The position numbers and the translations under genes are program-made. This document shows positions 47,042 through 61,171 of a stretch of 64,000 nucleotides of DNA, one piece after another. Position 1 is the stretch's first letter. Each line of letters opens with the position of its first letter. Origin of the DNA: Fratercula arctica (taxonomy: Eukaryota > Chordata > Aves > Charadriiformes > Alcidae); the NCBI GenBank assembly GCA_947846985.1, contig CANTUZ010000002.1:137167889-137231888 (forward strand), given 5' to 3'. The notes under the pieces were generated by a model, which saw only the letters and a list, made by a program, of their open reading frames with translations, searched no databases and was not told where the DNA came from.

Positions 47042-50000
47042 GGTCAGTTATGCTTGAGTCCTTGTCAGAAGGATCCATGCAGCATAAACATTGTTTAGAA
47101 TTAAAAGAAATCTAAAGTATAACCCCAAAAGATCAGGTTCACTCCGAAGGACTTTCTGCAGCTTTCATGGTCTCTGCTCATCTTTTTCAGCCTTAGTAGT
47201 CTGACAAGTTTCAAGAGGATGCTATCAAAGAGAAAACATTTCACTCTGTGTGTCCCTATTTTAAATTTTCCTAACTCCTAAATGCTCACCAATAGCAGGA
47301 TTTCAGATCCAAGAAGAGAAAACTTCCACAATCCAGCAGGTACTTCTTCCTAAACCTTCCATGAATTCTAACTCCTTCATGGGTACGGTTAGTAAATTAT
47401 AACAAACTGAAGACACCACTAGGAGCTCTGGCTATAGGTGAATAACCTTTATCTATTGCCAAAATACAGATTCATAAGCCAGGCCATAGCTAAATACTGG
47501 GAAAAGGCCTCTTTACTTTTGCTGCGGAGTCACGAAGGTGACACAAATGCAATCTTCTTCTGTTGACACACAGATTTGTCAAATTTCAAACACCTAGGAG
47601 TGGGTTGAAACATTAGATGTAATTAAAGAGCCACATAAAAACCTGCTAAAACTACAATCCAGTATTTGTCTCTGTAAATACTGCGATATCAAAATTCAGA
47701 GTTCTTATCAAGCCCACGATAAAGAAAAATTGCCAGTTTTCTCTTGCAAGCTAGTGAAAACACAGAAAAAGATACTAATTTAGTTGCTATATGCAGTTTT
47801 CACATTGAGAATAATTCCAGATGGTTACGTTATGCCTGAGAGAATTTAGTTTGTTAGGCGAAGTTTCAGTGATGAAGTTATTCCTTGAGTTGCAGGTGTG
47901 AATAGCTTTATGCACAACTGCTCTGAAAACTGGATACAGACAATTGTCTCTATTGTGAAGAAATGCAAACGTTCAATTCTGTTTCTGCCTGGGCTTCAGG
48001 AATAGGTTTACTGAGTCATGCTGGAAATGATGATTACTTCCCAAGGTTGACTTTAGATTGTGACCCATGAGCTTCACAAACTTTTGCAGTGATTTGAGGT
48101 TTCTTAGAGTTCTTTAAATACCACTTGGGACACAGATGGATGAACTGAAAAGAGAGTTAAATCTAGAGACTTAACAGAGAAAAAGTCTCTTTTTAGCTTT
48201 TTTTTCACTTGTCTGTGCTAAATGAATAAACCAGATTGTAATTGTATAACCTAGTAATTATAAATATGTCTGTAGCAATTCCATCAAAAGAGTTGTATTA
48301 AGAATTGCACAAAAAGTAGGTTTATCATTTCTATTTCACGCTTTAATGATTGAACTTAGACTTTAAATTTCATGCAGTGATTCTTCACTGGACATATGAT
48401 TGTCCATAATAGACTTGCTGAAGAAGAAACAGCAAAAGATTATATGGTTTTGAAAATCTTCTCAAAGATATTATCGAGTTACTCAACACAGGCCCACAAA
48501 AAATCTGGGTTACAGACATGCCAATGCATGAAAACACACACACCTCAAAAAATTTAATATGTTCCCCAAAATATAACAGTTGTCTCCTGAACACCAGGTA
48601 AGTTGTTTCTGTTTGTTGTTATTTCAGTTCAACAAAAGCACAGCATTGGATCGTGTAAGCTGTTCCTGTGGGTTTGGGACTGACATTTTTTTTATTTTGA
48701 CTCTCGGTGCTTTCACTCTCTCCCACCATCTTGCTGCCAAAAGAAGTCCTTGCCAGCATCCTGTGGGCTCCAATCAACAAGTATATGTCACGGTTTTCAT
48801 ATAATGTGAAAAAATTGATAGTACGGTCACATATCCATAGAATGGATATTTATGCTCTCATCAGCCAGACTAGATGATACCTTTATATTGGAGGTACCTT
48901 TATAACGTTTGCTTCTTGGGCAATGTGAGTCAGAATTTGTAAACCAATTCCCTCTGCTGTCAAAAAGAAAAAAAAAATAGGTTGCTTTTGGTGGGGGAAA
49001 AGGAGGGGAATGCTGCAGACAAAATTGAGCTGCACATTACATTGATATTCCATTACAAAGGAAGCTGCTGCTTCTAATTTGTGGTTTACTAGAAAGCAAT
49101 TTGAGTCAAAGGATCTTCAGAAAATTTGCTGTCTGAACTCAGCCTGATGGAGGTATACTGTAGGAAGGAGGGTGTCTGGATAAGATAAGAGCTGGCAATA
49201 AAATCCGTCCCCTGTTAAATAAAGTCTGTTCCCTGTTAATTACCAGAATCATACAGACAACTCCCACTCAGTCCTCTGTCCAGCCAGTTTCCCAGGACTT
49301 TTCTGCTGTCTGTCTGTATTCTCTGTTAGCTTCCCTTGTACCCAAACCCCCAGTTCTTTAAGGCTTGTTAGACATACGAATGCCTCTACATCAGAAAATA
49401 GCACAATGTTTCAGTTATATTCCCTTGTTTTCTTAAAATACACTTAAGTCTAGCATATTCCTCTGTATAACCAGGCCTTGAGGAAAAGGGTGCCAAGGAT
49501 GCATGAAACTAGTTGGTAATTGATCCGTATGAAGGGAGGAGGCTGTAGATGTGGAGTGGACAAATACTACTGCAGAGAGGCAAGGTGCTCCATGGTGCTG
49601 CCACACACCAGGTCCAGCCGCCAGTGTGGCAGGGATGGACAATGGAAGAGACTGAGTCCATCCCATCACGGGAAGCTTCCATGTTTTTCTTTTCATAGAT
49701 TATATTGGGAGAAAATCAACTGAGCTGTTTTGAGTTAAAACTGCACAAGAAGTGGAGCTCGTCCTTCACGTCTGGGTTTTTTTTTTTTTTCCTGACAAAA
49801 ACTGAAATGTCACAAGCAGTACTATGACTCATTTTAATTTGCATGACCCAAGGTCACCCAGGCACTGGTCTAGAGAGGTCAGTCCCCAATGTTCCTTTGG
49901 AAATGACCTTTAGGAGGCTCAACAATGCATCAGCTATGCGGAGGGACAAGTATTACGTCCTCCCATACAACACACAGACACAGACAGCTGTTCCCTTCCA

Positions 50001-50492
50001 GGGTAAAACTCACTTATGTGATTACACAAAGAGGCGAGAGCAGCCAGACTTGTCTCAAGTCAAACTTTAGAGTAAAGTAGAATTTTAAAACTCTTAGACG
50101 ATTCATGAAAATAGGGCCTTCTGGCCTCAAAAAAATCTTGTCAGAAATCTATATAATCCACATATATAATTCTAAAAAAACACTTATTTGAGTAATATTA
50201 TCTTTTTTCCAAACAATATGCCTTCAAACATGGAAGCATTAAATCTCAATCAAAAGAAGTTTGCTTGACATTCACTGTTAGTGTTAATGCAAGACTTACT
50301 ATATTTCAGAGTAAAGCAAATTAAATAAGTCACCTGCAGGCACTGGCTGAGTTTTGGGTTTTAATAAAGTCTGTCTGGGCTGTTTGAATAATGAACAGTA
50401 AGTGCATTTAAAACCTAAGAGATACAATATTGGTTGGGATTTTACCGTTCATATTATTGTAAGATTTTGTCCAGAGAATGCAGTATGTACCT

Positions 50493-50497
<5 letters not shown>
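47042..50497. other. Intergenic, no gene seen
   Basis: No gene or mobile element recognised. A composite of an octamer and a nuclear-receptor-like site lies at 49837-49856. Confidence 0.5.
49837..49856. promoter_or_regulatory. Octamer plus nuclear-receptor-like site
   Basis: ATTTGCAT (49837-49844), the POU octamer, overlaps by one base with TGACCCAAGGTCA (49844-49856), two receptor half-sites facing outward with one base between. Both are exact or near-exact consensus strings, but such strings occur by chance in 64 kb. Confidence 0.3.

Positions 50498-50525
<28 letters not shown>
50498..50525. repeat. T28 homopolymer
   Basis: The longest pure homopolymer in the window, 28 T. No retrocopy recognised beside it. 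Confidence 0.9.
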
Positions 50526-53500
50526 GGTCAGAAATGGTTTTCACAGGCTTGTCCTAAAAAATGTATAAAAAACAAACAAAATTTAATGAAAATGCTATTC
50601 TCTTGGTTTGGTCAGTTTTACAGCACTTTCATTCCAGCTGTCCTGCAATGCCTATTTTTACCACACGTCTGATACTTTAGTGGCAATGGAATCAACTGTC
50701 CATCATGTTAGTTCAAACGATCCATTTTAAGACAAAACAGGGAAGGATATAAATGTGAACATCCTCCCTCAACTGTGTTTAGCAGAGCATATACTGTTGA
50801 ACATGGATCAGTGAGTATGCTTTATTTCTTGAAAGGATTTAGGTCCCTGCAGAGGAGACCTCTAAGAGTCCTTCTGTCTCTTGTGGTACTCTGGAATAGC
50901 TTCTAATACCATCAAAACAGGGGCTGTATAGAGTTTCTGAATGCTGCCTGTAAGTATATGATAATACTTTTCAGTCCTCAGGAAACCAATGCAGTCAAGT
51001 GCAGAACTAATAAAACGCCTCAGAGAATCAGTATGTGCTGCAACATTTCCCATGTGGCACCTCAGAAGATGACTTTTAAGTTGTAAGGAATCTAGATAAT
51101 GGCAGTGCTAAAGCTAAATAAATTTGCGTAGCTGCTTTGGTGATTCTGGAGCAGTTTGGTACTGCCTAAGCTAATTATCACAAGTGTGATAATTTAAGTG
51201 CTGTTTCTGTCTTCTGTGCTCCTGAGGGTCCTGAGGTTGAGTTGTTCTTCCTATGGACCATCTTTCATGGACTGAAGTTCCACAGTGCACCCCAGAATTC
51301 CCAGGGACATGGTGTGTTCAGCATTTCAAAATTTTACGTGAAAGAAATCAGAAAGTTTCTGTATTCTCAAATGTGGATTGTTTGGAATTTTCTGCTTTGC
51401 GCATTAAAAAAAAATAAACATACCTACAATAAACTTGCCTTCCCTGCACCTTGCTTAAAAAATGTGTCATATGTTTTGGAACAGAGTTAAAAGACAACTT
51501 TTGAAAGAATGATATTGATCAAATTTTTCAGACTGAGGCTGTAGTTAAGGATAATAGATTGTCAGGTCTTAGTTTTCTCACTCTAGCTAGCTGGAAAATG
51601 CCATAATTAAGAGGTTTTTCAAAGGTTTTAGCTACAATTTCAATGAATAAATTGTCAGAGAATAATATGCAAATAATATTTCTCAAAGTACCTCTTTAAC
51701 TTCTATTTCCCTTTAGATAAGATAGATAGGAAGGTCTCATACTTGGAAAACCCAAGTCAGTGAATACAAGCTTCACAGATCATTGAGCTTTGATACCATG
51801 GTTTTTAGAGAGTCCTCTGAAGCAAAATTCTCCTTTGTGTATTTTTTGCATATAAATTAGCCATCCCTAGATATTCCGATCAAGCAGAAATGAATTGGGC
51901 ATTGCTATTTCCATTATTTTCACAAGTGTTTCAGGAAGTGCTTCCTTCTGTTCATCAAACCCAAGGGAATAGAAATTAGATACTGAAAGCATAAACATTT
52001 CATGGCAAATCATCGTACACGACAGTGTATTCTAAAAAGATTTCTTAAGGATAAAGAAAAGTGGATATTTTTAGCTATCAACAAAGTATATTTTAAGATC
52101 CTTTTAATAGATAAAATGTTAATTTAGTTATGATAAATATGACTGCTACATATTGCCTTACCTATGTTAATGAGGTAAAGCAAGAGCTTCTTGCCTTGGG
52201 AAATAACACTTCATCATCAACTGTAACAGTTCCCAGGGAATTCAAAGTCATATATTCTACTCATAAAAAGCAGAAAGTTATTGCTTTAGCACTGTTTCAT
52301 GCTTAATATTGCCTTTGCCTTAATATTATTGTTTGTTCAACTGGTACTGTTGTGAGTTTATTCACACATTCTACTTGTGCAATATTTATAGCCCAATCTA
52401 AGTTTTCTTCTTTAAACTTGATCATAATTATATTGGGAAAATAGTATTTTATTCTAACTTCTTTTTACCTCTTGACTTTTTTTGTGGTTACTGAAAATCC
52501 AGATACAGATTTCTGCTACATGTTCATATTCCAGTCCCATAAAAAAATCTATGAAAAAAGTTAAATAAACCTTATACACAAAAACCCTACACAATAGGAA
52601 AGGTGGGTGAAAAAATTTTCTGTAAAAGGAATCAGTAAAGTACAAGTAAAAAAGCAAATCACAAACCTTGGAAGTCTCCCTGTTTAAGACATTTTCCTTT
52701 TCTATGGATACTAACTCTTTCAGATAAAAAGGAAGAAAGCTGGAACTTCTTGTAGTAAAAGGAAGTAATTATACCATTGTGATGGTAAGAAGAAGGGTGC
52801 AAATGACATATGCCCTCTTGTACTCAACCATTCCTTTTTTTCCCCTTCAGACTAAGTTGTCAGAACTTGAAACTGTCAGCTGCCAAAAAAAAAAAAGAGA
52901 ATATCTGCTACATCAGAAACAGTAGAATCATTCATGTTTGAAAAATTTTCAGACCTTCCAACTTTATTTGCTGTTGCTACAGAGCAGAAAATTTTTGGAA
53001 AGCCATGGAAGTGAACTCTGGGGATGACAATGACAAGCAAAGCAAGTAATGTGATTTATTTAATCCCACTATATTACTTAATGATATAATTATTTTTATT
53101 TTTTCATTTAATTATTATTAATAGGAAATAATTTATATTTTAAATAATTTTTAGATTCCTCTGTCTTATACAAGCAGCTGATCCTTTTGAATTCTTGTAT
53201 CATATAGATGATTCCTCCAGGCATTATGTTTTATAAGTACTTTACAAATATTTCTACTTAATGGAAAACATCAACACTTGTAGTGAATGGAAGAGAATTC
53301 TCTTTTATTGTTGGTTTGGAGAGCTCCTGCATATTTTTCTCCATATATATTTTTCTCCATGTGCTTTTTTCCTTTCATCAATAAAAAGTGTTTTCTACTT
53401 TATATCTCTTCTTCTGCTACCAAATTCGCTATTTGCCAACTGACCTCCTAGACTGTACCTGTTCTACAAGGTGGTAGTCTTAGAGTTTCTCTGTTGTTTG

Positions 53501-53689
53501 CTATGAGATTTCTTTTTTCTTTTATTCGTCCAGCAAAAGATAAGTCAACAATTCATTTTGACTGTTCATATCCAATACTTCATGTGAATTCACATAAAGA
53601 CAGGTAGGTTGGTCCCCTGCTATGGATGACCCAAGTAAGGCCTCATTTATGTAGAAATTCTACTTTAAGAAGGTTGAAAATCAAGCAGT
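50526..53689. other. Intergenic, no gene seen
   Basis: AT-rich, no gene recognised. A short imperfect tandem of ATATATTTTTCTCC-like sequence lies near 53330-53360. Confidence 0.55.
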
Positions 53690-54060
53690 GATTTGGGAGA
53701 ACAAGTCACATTGTGTGATGTGATTGATGTGATACCTCAGAAAAATTTGAAAGAGTTAGAGTTGTTTGGTTGGGAAAAAAAGAGGCAAAAGGAGAAAACG
53801 GTTGCAAAGGTAATAGTCTTTTCTATTTATCCATCTGCAACAGGAATAAAAAACAAAAAAAGGTAAAGAGGGAAACTAAAATTAAACTATATGTTAGGAG
53901 AAACAGTCTAACCGTAAGGACAAAGACCTGGACTATGTTGTCAAGAGAGGTGGTGGAGGATATCTTAGAGAACAGTAGCGGAAAATCAGGGCTGATATGG
54001 AAGTGATTCAACCAGGGCTGTGGCCTATATGATCTCCCTCTCAAGCTTATTCTATGTTTA
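53690..54060 (+). mobile_element. Old diverged CR1 fragment
   Basis: GAGTTAGAGTTGTTTGGTTG near 53753 corresponds to the CR1 stretch that encodes the ELGLFSL segment, and later AAGAGAGGTGGTGGA (about 53944) and a degenerate end, CTTATTCTATGTTTATAG, match the CR1 3' region in the right order. Divergence is high and the middle is full of A-rich insertions, so this is an ancient copy. The open frame at 53770-54006 is accidental. Confidence 0.6.
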
Positions 54061-56072
54061 TAGGGACAGACCATCTGGCTGTACAGTTTTCCTAGTCTTG
54101 TTCATTGAATTGGCTCCATAACTTCTTTATGTGAAAGGAAGGATCAAAACCAAAGCAAGTTCAATAATGCATTGACAAACCTGGACTGGGACTAATCATG
54201 TGAGTGTTTTATATGTGCTGCTCCATGTATATAGAGTTCACCTATGCATGAGCCTTCAATAATATTGCCACTCTTAAAGAAACAAAAATTTCGTTATCTC
54301 CAAAGTAAAATTCCTAAGTACCATTGGGCTTCTGTAGGCATCTTTAACTGTATTCATTCATCGCATGCAGATGATCAGTTTTCCACGACAGATGTTACAG
54401 TAATTAAAAACTGTAGGACCACACTTTCACACTGATTTAAAATAAATTTAGTTTGAGCTCCCTTTTATATTTGCAGATCATTATGTTTACAGTTGTATAG
54501 TACTCACTTTGCACAATTACAATCATGTATACCAGTAGGTGTATAATTTAGAGCGATTCTTCAAAAGTTTAGCAGTACAGTGAAGATGACATTGAGTCCT
54601 TGGAGTGAAAAAAATTAAATACTCAATATTCAAATACTGTTTCTGTCTTTTCCTTTCAAATACTGTTTGACCAAAGGCAATTTTCCCTATCCTCTGGGTA
54701 CCTCATGCTTCTTCTCTTTCAGATAAAAATAATAATATGCCTATCTCAGAAGACAGTTGAGAAGTTGACTATAATGAAGATAGATAGATAGATAGATATC
54801 CTATATTTATGTGTATTACACTTGTTAATTTCTTAATTGCTAACCTTTATCATTGATAGTTCCTGTTTCTGGAAGGTGTTTCATCATCCTTAAAATCTGT
54901 ATTTCATGGATTGAAATATTATTTTCAGCAATATCACAACCAAGATTATGGCTTTTCTGGAAACCAAAATCAGTCCAATGAATGACTATTAGCATTTCCC
55001 CACGAGTGGATACCATAGTATGTTAAATAACAGAGTAGTATCCATCTCCAAACTGTCAAACGATCACCCCAAAGTTCACAGTTCTCTGAGTAGTTGCAGA
55101 TACATGCAAGGGAACACTACCAGCCTCTCCATTATGTATAAAGTCATTACACACATCACTTTATTTAATGAGACAAGTGAAATTCATGGCTGAGTTCCTG
55201 AAAAATAAGCAGCCTTCAAAGAGCAGTAGCTGCATTTGTAGAGCACATCACTACTCTCAAGCCAATTCTTCATATCAGTGTCATTTTTTTGAGTATTGAG
55301 CCAATGTTGTCGTTCCTTGTCACCAGTTATGGATGAAGCAGTACAAGATAAAATATTGAAAATGATGGAAACCTTTCAGCTTTTAGCAAGCATGAAAACT
55401 ATACTTCTAGATCCATCCGGAAAGTTTGCCTATGTTTTGATATGATGATTTTACCATGTCAATGTTGCTGACAGCTTAAATAGCCTTGCCCTGTGACTCC
55501 GACAGACACAAATGAAAAGTCATTTATCTGGAAGTGAAGGACAGAATCTTATGGATGAATACATATAATGTTACAACATATTTCTATCAGAAATATCATT
55601 CATAAAAAGGAAACCCTCCATCACAGAACTTATGCATCTGGCTAGCCAAGAAGGGCATTACTACACATGCCTCTTCTGAGTCTGATCAAACTTAAACCCA
55701 TGACTGTTAATTCCCTGTCTTTTCTATCTAGATATCTGAAAAGTGTGTATGGTATTTCCTGGATGCCTGCTTAACCATATTCTACATAACAAAATATACT
55801 AAAGAAATCCCAAATATTAATGACATGGATACTAATATAAAGTTACATTCTGCCAAAAAAGATCATTCAGAAAAGTTATGTAGTTTATAAGACCATTTTT
55901 TCTACAGCATCTGTAAGGCCATATATATATACCTATCACACTATTTTTTTTTCCCAGATGTCTACTGTAAAACTGAGATTCTCTTTTTTTTGATCTGTGT
56001 ATGGATTTGGCACAATTCATAACCCCCTGAGAAAAATATTGCAATACCTAGCAATACCTAGGTACTACCTAT
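54061..56072. other. Intergenic, no gene seen
   Basis: AT-rich DNA with a short GATA microsatellite at 54779-54798; otherwise nothing recognised. GCAATACCTA is duplicated in tandem at 56041-56060, just before the next CR1. Confidence 0.55.
54779..54798. repeat. (GATA)5 microsatellite
   Basis: Five perfect GATA units. Confidence 0.95.
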
Positions 56073-56212
56073 CATTTCAAGACCAGGCTGGATAGGTCTT
56101 TGAGCAACCTGGTCTAGTGGGAGATGTCCCCTCCCATGGCAGGGCGGGTGGAACTAGGTGATCTTTAACGTCCCCTCCAACCTAAACCATTCTATGATGA
56201 TTCTATGATTCT
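56073..56212 (+). mobile_element. Short CR1 3' end
   Basis: About 140 bases of CR1 3' UTR: GACCAGGCTGGATAGG, then CAACCTGGTCTAGTGG, GGAACTAGGTGATCTTTAA and CCTCCAACCTAAACCATTC, ending in ATTCTATG-type octamers. It resembles the end of the 35325-36580 copy, so both belong to the octamer-tail group. Extreme 5' truncation of this kind is usual for CR1. Confidence 0.95.
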
Positions 56213-59200
56213 TTTTATTTGCTGCTGAAATAATGTTTTTCATCCATAGATTTCAAAACAGATTGCACTTTGGCCATTATTATAGACATGAAAACTGAGG
56301 TGCTGAGATTATAAACTACTCTCCAAGGCACCTTATGATTTTGTAGTACATTCACAAATGTAGGCATTCTTAATTTCTGTAAAGTACTCTATATACCTGA
56401 TTCATGTATATTTTTCAAACACACTGTAACTCATGGTATTTATTTTAGCTTGTGAGCTGACCATGGATTTTCATACCTGAAGTTAATTATGCTTTAGGAA
56501 ACACTCAACAAATTCTTAGTTTAAAAATTTTACAGACATTGTCTCTACTGTTAGTTTTCCATTAAATTAACTTTTGTTCTTTTTCAGACTTACTTAAAGG
56601 AAGTCTGGCCAGCTACTTGCTCCTTTTATGCTAGATAACTGTTAAAAGTCAAAAGGACATCATGGATACAAACAAAACAGAGTACGCTGAATTTAATTTA
56701 TGGTTCTCATTTATTCTATATGTTTTGTCACCACCGAGTCTTTGCCTAAGCCTGATTTGAGACCCCAAATCCATGGAAAACTCATATAAAAAGAACATGA
56801 GGGTGGATCTATGCTGTGAGGTTGAGTCATCTACACACTGCACATGTAGGTTCATACGCAGACACCAGTCTCAGCTAAATGAGGTCATTCCCTTAGCAAG
56901 AAAACCTGTGTAGAAATGAAGGACGCTCCAAACATGTTTCCAGAAGACAGTAGAGAGGAGAGTAGTTTGTACCAGTCAACCTAGATGTATTCTCTAAGAA
57001 TTTCACATTCACGGGGCAGTGATTTAGTCTAGGCTGCTTAAACAGATCAGCAACCTTGACAGTGTTGCCAAAGAGTACGTCAGTGAGAAATAATCTTACT
57101 GAGCAGAAAAAAATCAGAAAATCCATATAGCAACAAGTTTTTTAAACTGGAAAGTGTGATGAAAATATCATTTTGATTATGTCAGTTAAAGTATTTTATC
57201 TTGGTAATTTTAAAACATGTGTTTCCCTTTAAGTTTTTTCTTTATTTTATACAGAATTTTGGGATGAATTCAATCTCTATTTATTAATTACATTCCAAAA
57301 CAAACCTAGTTTGTTGGAAAAGATATAATATTTAATTTGGAAAAAATAGATTAAAGTCTTTTGTCATAATCTTCAAAATGATTTTTTTTTAGTTCAAATT
57401 ATGACATTTAGTTCAAACTATGATGTTTATTTTAAACTGACTAGTTGAAAGTAATATTTTTACTGTGCGCAAGCACAAAATGCGTAAGAAATTTCAAGTA
57501 ACAACATTTTTTTTTTCAATAGTATATCTGAAAGGCATTGTTTTAGTTTGTATGTCTCACAAATACTCAAAGACTGTTTTCATTCTGCCTCTTGCAATTG
57601 TGCGCTCTCTGTCTTTTGCAAGTGAAAATCTTGCTCCATGTAGAAGTAACTCAAGGACCTTTCTGCATTTTCCTTCAACAAGTGTTGTAATGGCAGCTTT
57701 TGGCAGACACTTTGCAGCAAACTTAGACAATTTCAAATTTTCACATATTAATATTTTCAAGGGTGGTTTTTTTTAACACTATTACCAAGCAGTCACATCA
57801 AAACACTGAATCACGCTATAACTCTTAAAAGATTATTAACACACTGAAAATCTTTCAGTCTCAGTTTCTCTATTTCCAAAATCTCGAAGGTGTTGATGAG
57901 GTATTTGAGAGGTGTGCCTCGGGGGAAATGCAGCTCAAATTTATTTGAATTAACTACTTATCTTCTTTGGAAAGCCTTAAAGGCTCTGCTAACTGAACAA
58001 CATGGAAGCTGTTGTTTGTCTAACTCTTACTCTATCCCCTCTCTAAGAGGTCTATGAAACATCCACAAGGTGGCATTATGTAATACTATTTTTCAGCATT
58101 CTTTGATAGATCTCCATGCTGTGACTTCTTGCTTTAAAGTAATGATTAATTCCTTTGGATTGCAATGTTATATGGATTTGGCCTAGTGGACAGTCTCCTA
58201 GTTTATTAAATATGTTTTTCAATTAAGTAGAGCATAAAACATTAAAAAACAGTATCCAATTCTAGAAGTTTTGTCCACGCTGGCAGCAATATATCTGATT
58301 AAATAATTTTAAGAAAGGCAGTGAATTATTTTGCACAGGAGGCTGAATGAATTCCCATTGTCGTCTGTTGAAATACCTCCATGGGTTTGAAATTGCATCA
58401 CGTAAGGCCATAAAGAAATATTAAATATGAGTATACAGACTACAACCAAAGCGAAACTCATTGTTTTAGAAAGCCAGATAATCATATTAACTCATTAAAA
58501 GAATTGTACAGACACATTTGAATTATGAATGTGCTCGAGACATATCAACTTACTTGTTTTACTTTCTGATCCACGTTCCTTGATAGAAAAGATGAAAAAA
58601 AAATATTTTCAAGTCAGTGTTAGGTCAAAATACAAGAATCGTCCTTGCCCCTGTCTCTCAGAGACTGTTGATTGTCAGAGTGTTTCTGACTTTTATTTAA
58701 GCCAAATACTGAGGAGTGATCTGATCCTGACCTGGTCTCTAATATGGGATGAGAAAACATCAATAGCTTCAGTTATTGTTGAGGAAAAGTATATACTTCC
58801 TTACTCTAATAAACAAATTTAACAGGAAAATTCATGACAAAAAGTGTCTTTTCAGATGGTACCAGAAAGTTTAAGGACTTGTTAAAATAAAAATAATGTT
58901 TTAAAATTCGCAGTTACTAAGAGGTTCCAGTAAAGTTTTGGGATGAAAAATTCATGTTTGGTAGGTTTTCATGTACCTGACAGTTTCCCTGCTTAACATA
59001 TTTTTCTTGTAATGTTCCTTAGTGAAGATAAAAATGAAAAATCTATTTAGTATTTTAATACCAAACCAGAGTAGGAATGCACCATTCCTCTGTTGCCTGT
59101 GGTAGCTCTTTATGTGCAATGCCAAGCATTTAAGTCATGAATTAAATCTCAAAAAAACCAACCAAACAAAACAAAAAAAAAACAGCAGGAAAAATTACAA

Positions 59201-61111
59201 GTTATATCAAAACAATACAGATTTATTTTCAAATTGCTTGGTAGGATTTTGACAGTGAGATATATTCCACAAACCAAAAGTAAAAATAAATGAAAGTTGT
59301 TCTTGCATAATCTCATATTTTCAAGAATGATACACTGAAGAAAAGCTTCTAATACTGCAGAGTAGCAATGCAAGAGTTATCACTGGCAGCAGGTAAATGC
59401 TACAGGGTCCAATTTCCAAGCCTCCTTCTGGTCTGTTAGCACTACATAACCTCCGATTCTATCATTATGTTTTTGTTTGTGCTAAGACTTTGTACAGATT
59501 TTACAAGACAAAGTTAATATACTTTCTATAGCACACAGGTGAGTATCTGGACCTCGGACAGAAAAAGGACCTAATAATATAATAATTTAATGTAGAGATT
59601 CTATGAATAATTCAGTATCATATGATCATAGATATAGCCCTGATCAATCCAACCTACATTCATTAGTCCTGTTTTGAGGACTTCCAAACTCAGTTCTATG
59701 ACTCAATGATTTATACTGATGAAGTAATAATAGTAATTACCTTTTTACCTACAGATAATTTTAAATAATCTTTAAAGAAGTAAGTGGTGATGTTTTCACT
59801 TCAAGCATTTATTGTAAGGCTCAGGCTTTTAGCACAATCCCTATGGTTTTCTTACCCAACACGAATACCAAAAGCATTAATCTTTAACATTTAACATCAC
59901 CAGAACGCCTATGTCTCTGGTGAAATTATGAAGTAAATATTACTTTAACAAAAAATTAAATTTAGTAAATACACTATGTGCCTCAGCAATGACTGGAAAA
60001 ATAGTTTCTCTTCTTTCTAAACATGCTTTTCAACTGTTAAATTGATAATCTTCGTAAATTTGCATTTGTAAATTCCAGTAATTTGGTTATGTAGTCAACA
60101 ATATATTTAGTGTATGCAATTCTGTTTGTTGACATTACATTTACAATGTATCCCTAGTTCTCTTCATTATTTTTTTCCTTATTTCTGTGTAAATAGAGTG
60201 AAATCTGGGAATCTAAAACCCAATAAACATTTAGATTTGTTAAGCAACTTTCTTGAGAGTGTTAATAATAAAAACTTAGAGGTGTTTATGAAAAAAACCT
60301 CAAGCAGGAAGCAATTCACAGCTTCTGAATATCTAGCCACTCAATACGTGATGTATGGAGGTATCCAGTAAAACATAATTAGACTTTTAAAATCATTTAT
60401 TCTGAAAGAAATACGTTGCATCCCAGGAGAAACCAAAAGAGTGCTCAGTTAGATTAATAAGGAAACTGGTAATGGTATTCTCAACTGAAATTATCAGCTC
60501 GGATTAGCTATGAAATAGGGTTAGACAGGCAACTACAAGATTAATAAAAGTAAAACAAGAAGACAAGAAAAGAAAGTAAAAAGTAGTGCATGATTAAAAG
60601 ATAGACAATGACAAACTTTGCAACTGACTTAGAGTTCAAGAGAATGATAAAATCTACCAGCTCTCCAAGGAAGAAGAATATGAATGGGTTTGTACCAGGC
60701 AAGATAATATGAGACAAGCATGGTGTCTTATAACAAATAGAAAACTGATAATTAACAAGATTGGCTCAATAACTATAGGTGAAAGAGGTTTTAGAACACT
60801 TTAGGAAAGTGAAGAAAAGGAGAATAACATCCAACGCTGTTCAGTAAGTATGTATTATACCAGAGGAATGAAATCTTGTGATACCTAGTTCTAAACTTAA
60901 AAAAACCCAAACAAACAATCAAACTAACATACAAATTCACAGTGTTTGTTCTTTATGTTCCATTAAGGTGTTGTATTATGCCTTCAAATTCAGAGATAAG
61001 ATCACTGAAAGGTATCTCTGCAAAACTGTCGAAGTTTGAAGGGTCAATGTAGCTCAATGTCATGAAGAGGAATACCTAGTACTATATACTTTGATTCTGC
61101 TTGTCTTACTG
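56213..61111. other. Intergenic, no gene seen
   Basis: AT-rich, no gene recognised. A weaker CTCF-like string, CCACAAGGTGGCAT, occurs at 58063-58076. The 103-codon open frame at 57465-57776 has no known motif. Confidence 0.5.
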
Positions 61112-61171
61112 ACAAAAACCAAACAAACAAACAAACAAAAAAAAAACAAAACAAAACAAAAAAAAAACAAA
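61112..61171. repeat. (AAAC)n/(AAAAC)n tract
   Basis: Sixty bases of A-rich sequence with AAAC and AAAAC units and pure A runs. Confidence 0.9.
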
